Assembly: GCA_025056965.1 (NCBI GenBank)
Contig: JANWVF010000022.1
Location: 1 to 64,000, forward strand
Direction: 5' to 3'
DNA from: Thermoflexales bacterium
GTDB taxonomy: Bacteria; Chloroflexota; Anaerolineae; J036; Brachytrichaceae
Length of the DNA: 64,000 bases
Below, piece by piece: positions 9,429 through 19,397 of the stretch. The translations under genes were made by a program, and so were the position numbers. The notes under the pieces are model-generated. The model saw nothing but the letters and a program-made list of their open reading frames with translations. It was not told where the DNA came from and did no database searches. Every line of letters begins with the position of its first letter. The first letter of the stretch is position 1.

Positions 9429-12047
9429 TCACTTGCTCATGACGTGGACGACATTTTCATATCGCTCGTCCAGCGGCGTCAGGGGCAGGCGGTTCACGCT
9501 GTCGTACACGACCACGCCAACGCGCAACGGGCTGCGCTCACCATCCAGGTTGAACGGGTGCCGATCCATGATGCGCGAGCCGCGAATCCATTTGAGGGTG
9601 GGGAGAGCGCCCAGCGCCGGCACGCCGTCGTGCGTCTGATATAAGCCATCGCCCTCGACGCGCACCGAGATGATGTAGTCGTTGACCAGCGGACGCGCGG
9701 CCAGCCAGTACAGGTCTACCTTGAGCGCGGTGCCGCCGTGCGCGCTCACCCCGATCAGCGCCATTTGATCTGCAAACGGCACGTAGCGCTGGCCCGGTTG
9801 GTAGTCGGGCAGGCGTTGGCCAAAGGGCTCGATGCGAATCCCGCGCGCCAGCGGAATATCGAACGGCAGCGATAAATACTGCGCCGCGCCCGGCACGGTC
9901 GCCGCGCTCAGCATGCGCGGCGGCGCGAGTGGCTGCCCCGCTGCATCTGCGAGGGTGATTTCCGTGGCCGAGCGCCCTAGCCGCCAATGCGTCCAGACGC
10001 GCAGTTGTCCGGCGATGCCTGTGTCATAGTCCACGCCGACCAGGTGAGGCGCCGAGGCAGTCGGTCTGATGATCTCGTCGAGGGAATGCAGGGTCGCCGG
10101 CGGCAGCGATGCGGGGGTGACGCCAATCGTCGCAACGGGAACGAATTCCGCCCCATCCGCATCGCGATAGTGGATGAACCCGCCCTCCGTCGGCCGATAT
10201 GCGCCAATCCAGATGTCGTACGCACCGGGTGATAAGTCGAGCGGAATGCCTAATACGATGCGCCGTACGGCGTAGTCGCCGGCTTGCGCATCGGGCGGCA
10301 GGCGCACGTCAGCGTTGGCGGCCAGCCGGCCATCCGGTCGCAGGATGCGCAGCGTGATCGAGTCGCCGAATTGGGGATCGCCCCGCAGAGACCACCCTAT
10401 ATCTACCGCCAGCGCCTGCCCGACTTCAACCGTCCGGCCGTCAAGGTACGTCGGGGCGACTACTGCGATGCGCTCGTCGAATAAGACGCCCTCGGATTCT
10501 ACCGGCGGGGGGAATTGGCGCACGACGTGCCAGGCCGGTTGGTCGCGGAGCGGGACGGCTCGCAGCCCGCGTGCGGCGAACTCCTCGGCGAAGAAAGAGG
10601 TCGTGTATGTCGTCTGCGTGCTTGCGCGCCGGGCAACTTGCTCGGCGAAGGTTTCGGCGTAGGGCTGTGCGCCGCGCGGGAACACGTATTCCACCTGCAC
10701 GTCGCGCCGCATCCCCTCGACGTCTTGCAGCGCCCACAGCGGCGTGGCCTGATGCCACTGCGACAGGATGACGCTGCCCGGCTGCGCGCTGCGCAGCACC
10801 GCCTCGGCGGCGGCGCGCGTGCTCCAGTCGCGGCTCAGATACAAGAAGCTCGGCCAGCGCTGCACGCCGTCGTAGCCGGCAAAGGCCACGACGACGAGCG
10901 GGGGCATAAACGCAGCCGGCCGAAGGATCGTGCTTCTGGATGTCATGCGCGCGAGCATATCGGCCAGAGCGCCGAGGCCGGCGCCTAACACGACGCACAA
11001 AATCACCCAGCATGGCATCGCATACTCAACCGTCTGTGGTGCGCGGTAGGTTAGGGTAATCAACAGATGCCCGGCGCAGGCCAACAGCCAGACTGCGCCT
11101 AGGCCGCGCCGCCGCCACAGCAAAGGGGGCGTCGCGATGGCAGTGCTGATGAGTATTGGCGCGCTGAACTGGAAGCCGAGCAAGGTGGGCAGCAGCGCCA
11201 GACGGTCAAACAGGAACTCCGGCGCAGCAAAGGCCAGCATATCGCCGGCGAAGCCACGCGCAAAGATGTGAAACAGTAGGCCGTCTATGTTGGTCAAGTT
11301 GCCCGGCGCAAAGCGCGCACCGGCTGCGTCGCGGATCGGCAGATACAGCCAAACCAATTGTGTGGCGACCAGGATGCCCAACGCAGGAGCCGCCGCGCGC
11401 CGCAAGCCGCGACCATCCGATCGCCATGCAGCGTAGAGCGCGTATCCACCAAGCACGCCGCCAACTAAGATCAGCGAGAGGTGATGGCCCACACCTAGTC
11501 CGAACGCACCGGCGAAAAGCGTCAGTGTCGAAGCTCGGCCAGTTGCGTAGGCGCGCGCCGAGGCGTAGAGCATCAGCGCGGTGAACAGCGCCGTCAGGCT
11601 GCGGATGTTGGTAGTGGTGGCCTGCGCCCAAAACGTGGTGCTGATCCCCAGCGCCAGGGCGGCGGCTAGGCCGGCGACCGTGTGCACGGCGGATTGCGCG
11701 ACAGAGGGCCACGCGGCCAGGGCTTGCTGAACCGTCAGGCTGACGAGCACCAGTGTAGTGGCCGAGGCAACGACCGAGAGAAATGACACGCGCGCGTATG
11801 GCGAACCGATCGGCACCTGGGCGAAAAGCCAGCCCAACATGCTGAATAGGGGATAGCCGGGGGGATGAGGGATGCCGAGCGTGATCGCGGCAATCTGGAA
11901 TTCGCCGCTGTCGGCCGGCTGTACGTCGCCGTTCAGCGTCGAAGCGTAAAGCGCGACGGCGGCCAAGAAGAGCGCCGCATGGATGACGAGGCCGCGCCCC
12001 CGACGCATATCTTTGCCTGCCTCTCGCTTACTTCCGGCTGCGCTCAT
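9429..12047 (-). CDS. DUF2723-family multi-pass membrane protein (GT39/PMT-like)
   Basis: N-terminal STLNGDVQPADSGEFQIAAITLGIPHPPGYPLFSMLGWLF typical of DUF2723. Confidence 0.85.
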   Translation of the reverse strand: MSAAGSKREAGKDMRRGRGLVIHAALFLAAVALYASTLNGDVQPADSGEFQIAAITLGIPHPPGYPLFSMLGWLFAQVPIGSPYARVSFLSVVASATTLVLVSLTVQQALAAWPSVAQSAVHTVAGLAAALALGISTTFWAQATTTNIRSLTALFTALMLYASARAYATGRASTLTLFAGAFGLGVGHHLSLILVGGVLGGYALYAAWRSDGRGLRRAAAPALGILVATQLVWLYLPIRDAAGARFAPGNLTNIDGLLFHIFARGFAGDMLAFAAPEFLFDRLALLPTLLGFQFSAPILISTAIATPPLLWRRRGLGAVWLLACAGHLLITLTYRAPQTVEYAMPCWVILCVVLGAGLGALADMLARMTSRSTILRPAAFMPPLVVVAFAGYDGVQRWPSFLYLSRDWSTRAAAEAVLRSAQPGSVILSQWHQATPLWALQDVEGMRRDVQVEYVFPRGAQPYAETFAEQVARRASTQTTYTTSFFAEEFAARGLRAVPLRDQPAWHVVRQFPPPVESEGVLFDERIAVVAPTYLDGRTVEVGQALAVDIGWSLRGDPQFGDSITLRILRPDGRLAANADVRLPPDAQAGDYAVRRIVLGIPLDLSPGAYDIWIGAYRPTEGGFIHYRDADGAEFVPVATIGVTPASLPPATLHSLDEIIRPTASAPHLVGVDYDTGIAGQLRVWTHWRLGRSATEITLADAAGQPLAPPRMLSAATVPGAAQYLSLPFDIPLARGIRIEPFGQRLPDYQPGQRYVPFADQMALIGVSAHGGTALKVDLYWLAARPLVNDYIISVRVEGDGLYQTHDGVPALGALPTLKWIRGSRIMDRHPFNLDGERSPLRVGVVVYDSVNRLPLTPLDERYENVVHVMSK

Positions 12048-13150
12048 CGCCTATGCGCCTGATGCACGCGCCTGAACACGGCCAGCGTCTCGGTCGCCGT
12101 GCGTTCCCACGTGAACTGCGCGGCGCGGAGCAGCGCGCGCTGCCGCAAGCGCTCGTGCAGGTCGTCCTCGATGCAAGCCGCGATGAGCGCGCCGGCCATG
12201 CGCCGGGCATCCTTCGGTTCGACCAGCATGCCGGCATTGCCGACCACCTCGCTGATGCTGGCGGCATTGCTGCCGACGACCGGCACGCCGCAAGCCATCG
12301 CTTCGAGTGGCGGCAGGCCAAAGCCCTCATATGTCGAAGGGAACAAGAAGCAGCGCGCGCCGGCATAGAGCGCCGGCTTGTCTTCTTCCTCCACCCGCCC
12401 AATGAAACGCACGACATCGCTCACCTCGAGCTGCTCGGCCATCTGTGCCAGCGAAAGCCGCTCGCCGCCATCGGTCACCACAGGCGTGGATGGCTCGCCG
12501 CAGATCACCAGCGGGTATTCTTCGCCGATCGCTTCGCCGCACCACACGTATACCTGCATCAACGTCTCGATGTTCTTGCGCGGATCGAACCCCCCCAGGT
12601 AAAGCACGTAGCGCTCCGGCAAGTCGTAGCGCTCGCGGACGCGCGCCCTGTCTTCCCACGGCACGTTGGGCGTGAAGCGCGGCTCAACGGCCAGAGGCGC
12701 CACGGTGACGCGCGCGGCCTCCACGTTGAGGTATTTGAGGATGTCCCTTTTGCTGAAGTCGGAATCAGTGAGGATGGCAGCCGCGTTGGCCGATGCCGCG
12801 CGCACTAGCCCAGCGTAGGCGCGCTGCAATGCCCCGCCGCGGTAGGCCGGCAACGCGATCGGGATCACATCGTGAATCGTCACCACGACCGGCACTTCGC
12901 TGCGCAGCGGTGGCGCCCAGTACGGCACAAAGGCGATGTCTGCACCCATGCGCTTGGCCGCCCTGGGGAATTCAACTTGCTCGAAATGCAGCTTTGACCA
13001 GTCGCCGCGTCGGCGCGGCGACACGCACTCGATCTCCAAATCCGGCGCAAGCTCCCGGAGCGCGGCGAGCAGACGAGTAGCATACTGTCCGCTCCCCGTC
13101 GTCTGGGCGTGCGCTGGGTCGAGGAACCAGGCGTTGACGGCGATTTTCAT
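12044..13150 (-). CDS. Glycosyltransferase family 4 protein
   Basis: GT-B signatures: YVLYLGGFDPRKNIETL, FLFPSTYEGFGLPPLEAMACGVPVVGSNAASISEVVG. Confidence 0.93.
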   Translation of the reverse strand: MKIAVNAWFLDPAHAQTTGSGQYATRLLAALRELAPDLEIECVSPRRRGDWSKLHFEQVEFPRAAKRMGADIAFVPYWAPPLRSEVPVVVTIHDVIPIALPAYRGGALQRAYAGLVRAASANAAAILTDSDFSKRDILKYLNVEAARVTVAPLAVEPRFTPNVPWEDRARVRERYDLPERYVLYLGGFDPRKNIETLMQVYVWCGEAIGEEYPLVICGEPSTPVVTDGGERLSLAQMAEQLEVSDVVRFIGRVEEEDKPALYAGARCFLFPSTYEGFGLPPLEAMACGVPVVGSNAASISEVVGNAGMLVEPKDARRMAGALIAACIEDDLHERLRQRALLRAAQFTWERTATETLAVFRRVHQAHRR

Positions 13151-13178
13151 GACCGCGGACTACAATCCATAACCGATT

Positions 13179-13865
13179 ATGCCTGACTCACCCTCCGATG
13201 CCGCTCCGCCAAGGCGAGCAGTAATCGGCCGGCTAATTCGCGCCGCGCGCGAGGCTGCCGGCCGTTCCCAGAAGGACTGCGCCCGCTTCATCGGCGTCTC
13301 GCCGAAACGCTTCGCCGCCTACGAGGATGGAACGCACGAGCCGACTTTCATCGAGCTTGAGGCGCTGGCGTATTACCTAAATGTGTTGCCACATAGCCTG
13401 ATCTACGAAGAAGCCGAGCGTCCGCCACACGTTCAGGTGAACGAGCTACCTGCCTTGATGCAACTTCGCTCGCGGGTGGTGGGTGCGCGGCTGAAGCAGG
13501 CGCGTATGGAGCGTGGTGAATCGCTGAAGAGCGCCGCGCAGGCGATTGGGGTGACCAGCAGTCAGTTGGACGCCTATGAGCTCGGCCGCCGGCCGATCAC
13601 GGTGACGTTGCTAGAGCGCGCCATGGCCCATTACCACTTGCGTCTAGAGCAGTTGCTCGACCTGGGCATCGGGCCGTTCGGCGAATCGCAATTGCGCTTG
13701 GAGCAGCACACGCGCTTCGATGCTTTGCCCGCCGATGTGCGGGAATTCGTCGCCGCGCCGGATTCTGCGCCCTACTTGCAGCTCGCCATGCACTTGCATA
13801 AGCTGTCGCCGAGCGACCTACGCGGTTTCGCGCAAGCCCTGCGCCAAATCACTCAAGACGAGTGA
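13179..13865 (+). CDS. XRE-family regulator with two tandem HTH domains
   Basis: Two HTH_3 modules: IRAAREAAGRSQKDCARFIGVSPKRFAAYEDGTHEPT and LKQARMERGESLKSAAQAIGVTSSQLDAYELGRRPIT. Confidence 0.85.
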   Translation: MPDSPSDAAPPRRAVIGRLIRAAREAAGRSQKDCARFIGVSPKRFAAYEDGTHEPTFIELEALAYYLNVLPHSLIYEEAERPPHVQVNELPALMQLRSRVVGARLKQARMERGESLKSAAQAIGVTSSQLDAYELGRRPITVTLLERAMAHYHLRLEQLLDLGIGPFGESQLRLEQHTRFDALPADVREFVAAPDSAPYLQLAMHLHKLSPSDLRGFAQALRQITQDE

Positions 13866-13904
13866 ACGGCAGCACCGTTGCGCATGGAGATCGGCCGACG
13901 CCCT

Positions 13905-14465
13905 CTACGCCTGAACCAGCCTGCGGCGTTGCTGGCCACACGGCGATGATTGTTCGCACCAGTCGAACTCGACGTGTAGTTCGCCTATGACTTCCGCGTT
14001 GGCCATTTTGGCCAAGTTGTAGAGCGTCGGCTTCATGTTTTTCAACTCATGGTTTAGCCCGCGCTCCATGAGCCACGAAAAGGGCGGCACTTCAGGCACC
14101 GGCATTAACGGCCAGCGCATCAGGTGCGACACCAGCGTCGAGCGCGCATCTATCGGCTGCAAGTCAAACCCCCACAACTGGCCGAAGGGCGGCTTCTTGA
14201 AACCCGGCCCGGAGAGCCAAATGAATTGATAAGGTGGGTTATATACCTGCACGTAAGAGCGCGTCGGGTATTGATACCAGCCGATGCATTGGCGCGATTG
14301 AAATGCCGACCCTACGCCCACAGGCGGCGGTGTAATCCATTTCACGTCCATGACCTCACCGCTGCCGGCGAGCTCTGGGTGTCGGGTGGCGTCGCTCACA
14401 ATCTCAAACAGCGCCTCGCACGACGCCGTAATCAGTCCGGTAACAGTCACGCTTGGAAATTTCAC
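13905..14465 (-). CDS. SRPBCC / polyketide-cyclase-like protein
   Basis: START-like pattern FPSVTVTGLITASCEALFEIVSDATRHPELAGSGEVMDVKWI. Confidence 0.65.
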   Translation of the reverse strand: MKFPSVTVTGLITASCEALFEIVSDATRHPELAGSGEVMDVKWITPPPVGVGSAFQSRQCIGWYQYPTRSYVQVYNPPYQFIWLSGPGFKKPPFGQLWGFDLQPIDARSTLVSHLMRWPLMPVPEVPPFSWLMERGLNHELKNMKPTLYNLAKMANAEVIGELHVEFDWCEQSSPCGQQRRRLVQA

Positions 14466-14684
14466 AACCTTTTCACCTCAAAGCCGATATGCGCTCGGCG
14501 CCTAATTTTGATCGAGCAACTTTAATTTGGCGAGCTAACGTCTTACGCAAGCCTGCATTGTCCAAATGAAACTGAGACAAGGCTTAGGCCGGAGGCACGC
14601 GCCTGAAACTTTCGGAGAATGGCCGCTGAGAAAGCGATGAACCGAGCAATCCGCGACCGCCGTCGCTGGAGTAAGCTATTCGAT

Positions 14685-16046
14685 ATGACGCACATTCGCC
14701 AATTCATCCGGCTCAGAACCGAGCTGCCCGGCCCGAACAGCCGCGCGCTGATCGCGCGCCGCGAAGCTGCCATGCCGGCGGGATACGGCAGAGCGACCGA
14801 CATCGCCGTGCGACGCGCGCACGGCGCACTGGTTGAAGACGTGGACGGCAACATCCTGATTGACTTTGCCGGAGGCATCGGTGCGCTCAACGTCGGGCAC
14901 ACCCCGTCGGAGGTAGTCGAGGCGATCCAATCGCAAGCCGAGGCAATCATTCACGTCTGCGGCCTGGTCGCTACTACCGAGCCGCACGTGCAGCTGGCCG
15001 AGAAGTTGAACGCCATTGCGCCGATCGGCGGCGCGAAGAAGGCCATGATTACCAACACCGGCGCCGAGGCGGTCGAGCAGGCAATCCAGATCGCGCGCGC
15101 TGCGACCGGCCGGCAAGCGATCATCGCATTTGAGGGCGCGTATCACGGGCGCACCTTGCTCACCCAGACGTTGACCAGCAAGTATGCTCTGTTCAAGAAA
15201 GGCTTCGGGCCGTTTGCGCCGGAGGTCTATCGCGCGCCATTTCCGTACTTGTATCGCACCGCCATCGGCTCAGACATGAGCGAGGCGCAGAAGGTCGAAC
15301 TGGTGTGGGAGGCGTTCGAGCGTTTCTTGGTCGCCCACGTCATGCCGGAGCAGGTGGCCGCGGTGATCATCGAGCCGGTGCAGGGTGAGGGTGGGTTCAT
15401 CCCCGTGCCGCCTGAATTTATGCGCCGGTTGCGCGAGGTATGCACGCGCTACGGCATCTTGCTCGTCGCCGACGAAGTGCAGTGCGGCTTCGCGCGCACC
15501 GGCAAGATGTTCGCCATTCAGCACTACGACGTTGAACCCGACTTGATCGTCATGGCCAAAAGTATGGGGGCGGGCATGCCCATCGCCGCGACCGTGGGGC
15601 GCGCCGAGGTGATGGACAAGGTTCACCTGGGTGGCTTGGGCGGCACATACAGCGGCAATCCGGTTGCCTGTGCTGCTGCCTTGCAGGCCATCGCGGTGAT
15701 CGAGCGCGATGATTTGTGCGCGCGCGCGGCTCATCTGGGCGGCCTTGCATGCGCGCGGTTGAAGCGCATGCAAGAGCAATTCAGTCTGATCGGTGACGTG
15801 CGCGGCCTAGGGGCGATGCTGGCCATCGAGTTCGTCGAGGATCGCGCCACTCGCCGGCCGCTTTCGCCTGAAAGGACGGTTGCCATCGTCCGTGATGTGG
15901 CGTCCAACGGTGTACTCTCGATCCGCTGCGGCCTCTACTCGAACGGCTTGCGTTTCTTGTTCCCCCTGGTGATCAGTGACGCGCAGTTGCACGAGGGCCT
16001 TGACGTGGTCGAAGAGGCCGTCGCGCGCGCATCGGCCACCGCTTAG
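14685..16046 (+). CDS. gabT: Class III aminotransferase, 4-aminobutyrate aminotransferase-like
   Basis: IDFAGGIGALNVGHTP, TNTGAEAVEQAIQIARAATGRQAIIAFEGAYHGRT, VADEVQCGFARTGKMFA. Confidence 0.85.
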   Translation: MTHIRQFIRLRTELPGPNSRALIARREAAMPAGYGRATDIAVRRAHGALVEDVDGNILIDFAGGIGALNVGHTPSEVVEAIQSQAEAIIHVCGLVATTEPHVQLAEKLNAIAPIGGAKKAMITNTGAEAVEQAIQIARAATGRQAIIAFEGAYHGRTLLTQTLTSKYALFKKGFGPFAPEVYRAPFPYLYRTAIGSDMSEAQKVELVWEAFERFLVAHVMPEQVAAVIIEPVQGEGGFIPVPPEFMRRLREVCTRYGILLVADEVQCGFARTGKMFAIQHYDVEPDLIVMAKSMGAGMPIAATVGRAEVMDKVHLGGLGGTYSGNPVACAAALQAIAVIERDDLCARAAHLGGLACARLKRMQEQFSLIGDVRGLGAMLAIEFVEDRATRRPLSPERTVAIVRDVASNGVLSIRCGLYSNGLRFLFPLVISDAQLHEGLDVVEEAVARASATA

Positions 16047-16169
16047 CTTTATGACTGCCCTCTGCTGGAGGCAGGCCGGGTTCTGGCCTCAGCCTTTTCT
16101 CAGCGGCGTTTGATGCAGGTTTCACACAGGTCGTTAAGGTGATGAAGGATTGTCAGGAGGTAATGCGCT

Positions 16170-16943
16170 ATGAGATCAACGCGATCAGTGACCATCCCTG
16201 CATTGTTCGTCGTCGTGTCGCTCCTAGCGACGGCTTGTGCTGCACCGGCCGCGCCCGCGCCGACGACAGCGCCCACCCAGCCATCTGCTCCGACCCAGAC
16301 GCCTGCGCCCACGGAGGCGCCCACGCCCACCCAACCACCCGCTCCGGCTGAGACGCCCGCGCCGACCGAAGCGCCGGCCGCAACTCCGACGGCCCAAGCG
16401 CCCACTGCACAGGTTGTGGTGTATCAGATCAACCCCGGCCGGTCCGAGGCCAGCTTCACGCTCAATGAGGAGCTCATGGGTGCGCCTACCACCGTCGTCG
16501 GCGTGACGCCCAAAGTGACCGGCTCGATCACCGTAGATTGGGCGAACCCGGCCAACAGCAAGATCAGCAAGTTGGAGATAGACGCGACGGACTTCAAAAC
16601 CGACAATCAACTCCGCAACGGCGCAATCCATCGCTTTATCTTGCAGACGAGCCAATATCCGACGATCGAGTTCGAGCCGATGACCATCGAGGGGCTGCCG
16701 CCGTCGGTGAAGCCGGGCGACGCGCTGAGCTTCAAGGTGATGGGCAATTTGAAGATTCGCGACATCACCAACCCGGTCACTTTCAACGTGACGGCGAATG
16801 CCAACGAGGATGAAATCAGCGGCGAGGCAACGACCGTAGTCAAGCGCGGAGACTTCCAACTGTCTATTCCGCCTGTGCCGAGCGTGGCCAACGTGACGGA
16901 AGAGGTGACGCTGACGCTGAAGTTCGTGGCGACGCGCCAGTGA
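16170..16943 (+). CDS. YceI-family lipoprotein with Pro/Thr/Ala-rich linker
   Basis: Signal plus ACAAPAAP lipobox; (PT/AP)n linker; YceI domain SEASFTLNEELMGAPTTVVGVTPKVTGSITVD. Confidence 0.88.
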   Translation: MRSTRSVTIPALFVVVSLLATACAAPAAPAPTTAPTQPSAPTQTPAPTEAPTPTQPPAPAETPAPTEAPAATPTAQAPTAQVVVYQINPGRSEASFTLNEELMGAPTTVVGVTPKVTGSITVDWANPANSKISKLEIDATDFKTDNQLRNGAIHRFILQTSQYPTIEFEPMTIEGLPPSVKPGDALSFKVMGNLKIRDITNPVTFNVTANANEDEISGEATTVVKRGDFQLSIPPVPSVANVTEEVTLTLKFVATRQ

Positions 16944-16956
16944 CGCGCGCTCGGTT

Positions 16957-16993
16957 GCGTGAGCCTCACTCGGGCAGCCGATGAGGCTCACGC
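16957..16993 (+). terminator. Strong hairpin after YceI gene, overlapping annotated start of next ORF
   Basis: GCGTGAGCCTCA / TGAGGCTCACGC 12-bp perfect arms, 13-nt loop. Confidence 0.5.
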
Positions 16994-17439
16994 GCTTTAA
17001 CGTCCAGGTGCAGTCGCGCATCGCTGCCCTCGTCTTGTTCGTCCTGCTCGCACTCATCGCCCTCAGCGAGCTGATCTTCAACAACCTCGGCGCGCTCAAC
17101 GGTGATCCGGCTGACGCAGGGCAGGCGCTGGGGCTGACCCCGGCGCAGCAGCGGACGCGGCTGCTCATCCTCATCGCGCTCGATGCCATCGCCGGCGGCG
17201 GCGCGTTGCTGGCCATCATCGGCCTGTTGGCGCGCAACCGCGCCATTGCCCACGGCGCATTGGTCTGCGCGACCGGCTTCCTAGCATACGGGCTATACCA
17301 AATCTTTGCCGCGCTCACCCAGTTGAACGAGTCGCTGCGCCCGGCCGCGATCGGCATCGGCGCGCTCTATGCGCTGCTCGGCGTCGCCGCATGGTTCGTC
17401 GGCCGACGTGTCGCGCTGAGCCAGGCGACGCGCGGTTGA
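16981..17439 (+). CDS. Hypothetical four-TM membrane protein
   Basis: 152 aa hydrophobic ORF; start uncertain because ATG lies in hairpin arm (GTG 17008 possible). Confidence 0.55.
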   Translation: MRLTRFNVQVQSRIAALVLFVLLALIALSELIFNNLGALNGDPADAGQALGLTPAQQRTRLLILIALDAIAGGGALLAIIGLLARNRAIAHGALVCATGFLAYGLYQIFAALTQLNESLRPAAIGIGALYALLGVAAWFVGRRVALSQATRG

Positions 17440-17471
17440 CGTATGCCCGAGCACGGCGAGAATACGCGACG

Positions 17472-18548
17472 ATGTATACGCAAGACATCGGTCTCTCACA
17501 TGACGTGCCACCATACCGCCTTCATCGCCTCGGCGTGGTCATGCGCGCCGATCCGAACAACCCGGACGAAGTGCTGGGCGTGCTGAACCCGGCTACGGCG
17601 CGCGGGCCGGACAGCAAGTTGTATCTCTTCGCGCGCATCGTCGCCGCCGGTAACTACTCGCGCATCGGCATCGCCGAAGTGGTGTTCGACGCGCAGGGCG
17701 ATCCGGTTGAGGTCAAGCGGATGGGCTACGCGCTAGAGCCGACCGAACCCTACGAACGCAACGCGCGCACGGCCGGCTGCGAAGATCCTCGCATCACGTT
17801 CGTCGAACCCCTCGGCTACTACGTGATGACCTACACCGCTTACGGTCCGCTCGGCCCGCGCGTCGCGCTCGCGCGGTCCACAGATCTGCTCACCTGGCAG
17901 CGCATCGGCCCGGTCAAATTCGCCTTCATGCCGCGCTACCGCGTGGATTTCGACCTCTACGACAACAAAGACGCCTACCTATTTCCCAAGCCGGTGCGTG
18001 ACCCACGGGGACGGCCGGTGCTGGCGATGATCCATCGCCCGTCGAACACTCAGGGCGGCTTGCAGGTTACGCCGGAGGGCATCGCCGAACCGCGCGCCAG
18101 CATGTGGATCTCGTATTGCCCACTCGAGCGTGCCGAAGCCGGTCCGGAGGCGCTGCTGACCTGGGAGGAGCACCAACTGCTGGCTACGCCGGCCCAGCCG
18201 TGGGAAAGCCTAAAGATCGGTGGAGGCACGCCGCCAGTGTTGACCTCGCGCGGCTGGCTCACGATCTACCATGGCGTCTCCGGGCGCATCGTCGAAGGGG
18301 TGGATCACCAGCCGTTTGTGCGCTATTGTGCGGGCGTCCTGGTGCTCGATCGCGACGATCCCCGCCGCGTGATCTACCGATCTAGTGAACCGATCCTCTC
18401 GCCCGAAGCGCCGGAAGAGAAGACGGGCGTGGTCGCCAACGTGGTCTTCCCCACCGGCGTGGATGTGCGCGAAGGCGGGCGCCTGGACGTCTACTATGGC
18501 ATGGCCGACTTCTACATCGGCGTCGCGCGAATGACGCTGCCGGACTAG
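17472..18548 (+). CDS. GH130-family glycoside phosphorylase/hydrolase
   Basis: YLFARIVAAGNYSRIGIAEVVFD, CEDPRITFVEPLGYYVMTYTAYGP typical of GH130. Confidence 0.88.
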   Translation: MYTQDIGLSHDVPPYRLHRLGVVMRADPNNPDEVLGVLNPATARGPDSKLYLFARIVAAGNYSRIGIAEVVFDAQGDPVEVKRMGYALEPTEPYERNARTAGCEDPRITFVEPLGYYVMTYTAYGPLGPRVALARSTDLLTWQRIGPVKFAFMPRYRVDFDLYDNKDAYLFPKPVRDPRGRPVLAMIHRPSNTQGGLQVTPEGIAEPRASMWISYCPLERAEAGPEALLTWEEHQLLATPAQPWESLKIGGGTPPVLTSRGWLTIYHGVSGRIVEGVDHQPFVRYCAGVLVLDRDDPRRVIYRSSEPILSPEAPEEKTGVVANVVFPTGVDVREGGRLDVYYGMADFYIGVARMTLPD

Positions 18549-19330
18549 AACGGCCGCGCGCTCATTGCGGCCAGCGCGATCACCTCACCTATTTCACACA
18601 TTGCGCCATAGGTGTCGCCGGTCAATCCGCCCAGCGCTTTGGTCCAACGCGCGAAGATGAGATGAGCAGCCAGCAGCACTAACGCGATCGTCATCGCGCC
18701 GCGCAGCAGGGCCATCGGCCAAACTTGCGGCGGCCGGCCGAGCACGCATGCGACCGCGACAATGACCAACATCTGCAGAGTGGCGAAGACGAAGTCGCCG
18801 CGCCGGATGAAATCGCGGAAGCTTCGCCCCAGGCCGCCTTCGCGCGCGGCCGGGAAGAAGAAGATGCCGTAGAGATCGGCCCAGCGGCCAAGCGCCGCGG
18901 CGACCGGCACGGCACGCACCCAATCCGCGCCGGCGGCGGTGAGGAAGGCCAGCTTGAGCAGGATGACCGCCACCAGCGCGAGCGCACCCATTGCGCCAAT
19001 GCGGCTGTCCTTCATGATCTCCAGCTTGCGCTCGCGGGGGCGCCAGCTCATGACGGCGTCGAATGTGTCGCTCAAACCGTCCAGGTGCAGGCCGGCAGTG
19101 ATGACGGCGATGGCGATCACCACGGCTACCGCGCGCGCAAAGTCGCCCCACAACGCCCCGGCGGCCCATCCCGCGGCGCATGCGAGCAGGCCGATGAGCG
19201 CGCCGACGGCTGGAAACCAGGCCATCGCGCGCGCGATCGTCTCCTCGTAGTTCTCTCGGGTCATCGGTGGCATGAAGGGCAGCGGGATGAGCGTTAAAAA
19301 GCGAATCGCTTCGAGGAATCCGTTGAGCAT
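18545..19330 (-). CDS. cobS: Adenosylcobinamide-GDP ribazoletransferase
   Basis: CobS pattern: FLTLIPLP..., GLHLDGLSDTFDAV, KDSRIGAMGALALV. Confidence 0.93.
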   Translation of the reverse strand: MLNGFLEAIRFLTLIPLPFMPPMTRENYEETIARAMAWFPAVGALIGLLACAAGWAAGALWGDFARAVAVVIAIAVITAGLHLDGLSDTFDAVMSWRPRERKLEIMKDSRIGAMGALALVAVILLKLAFLTAAGADWVRAVPVAAALGRWADLYGIFFFPAAREGGLGRSFRDFIRRGDFVFATLQMLVIVAVACVLGRPPQVWPMALLRGAMTIALVLLAAHLIFARWTKALGGLTGDTYGAMCEIGEVIALAAMSARPF

Positions 19331-19397
19331 CGGGCAGATTACCGGGAGTGATGGCCGACAAAGCGAGTATGTGACGTCGGCCGGCGAATGGCTCGGC

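Noticed and set aside
16231-16420. Imperfect GCGCCCACG/CCGACC repeats, considered as a short tandem repeat or CRISPR-like array
   Set aside because: It is simply the coding sequence of the Pro/Thr/Ala-rich linker of the YceI lipoprotein; no constant repeats or unique spacers.
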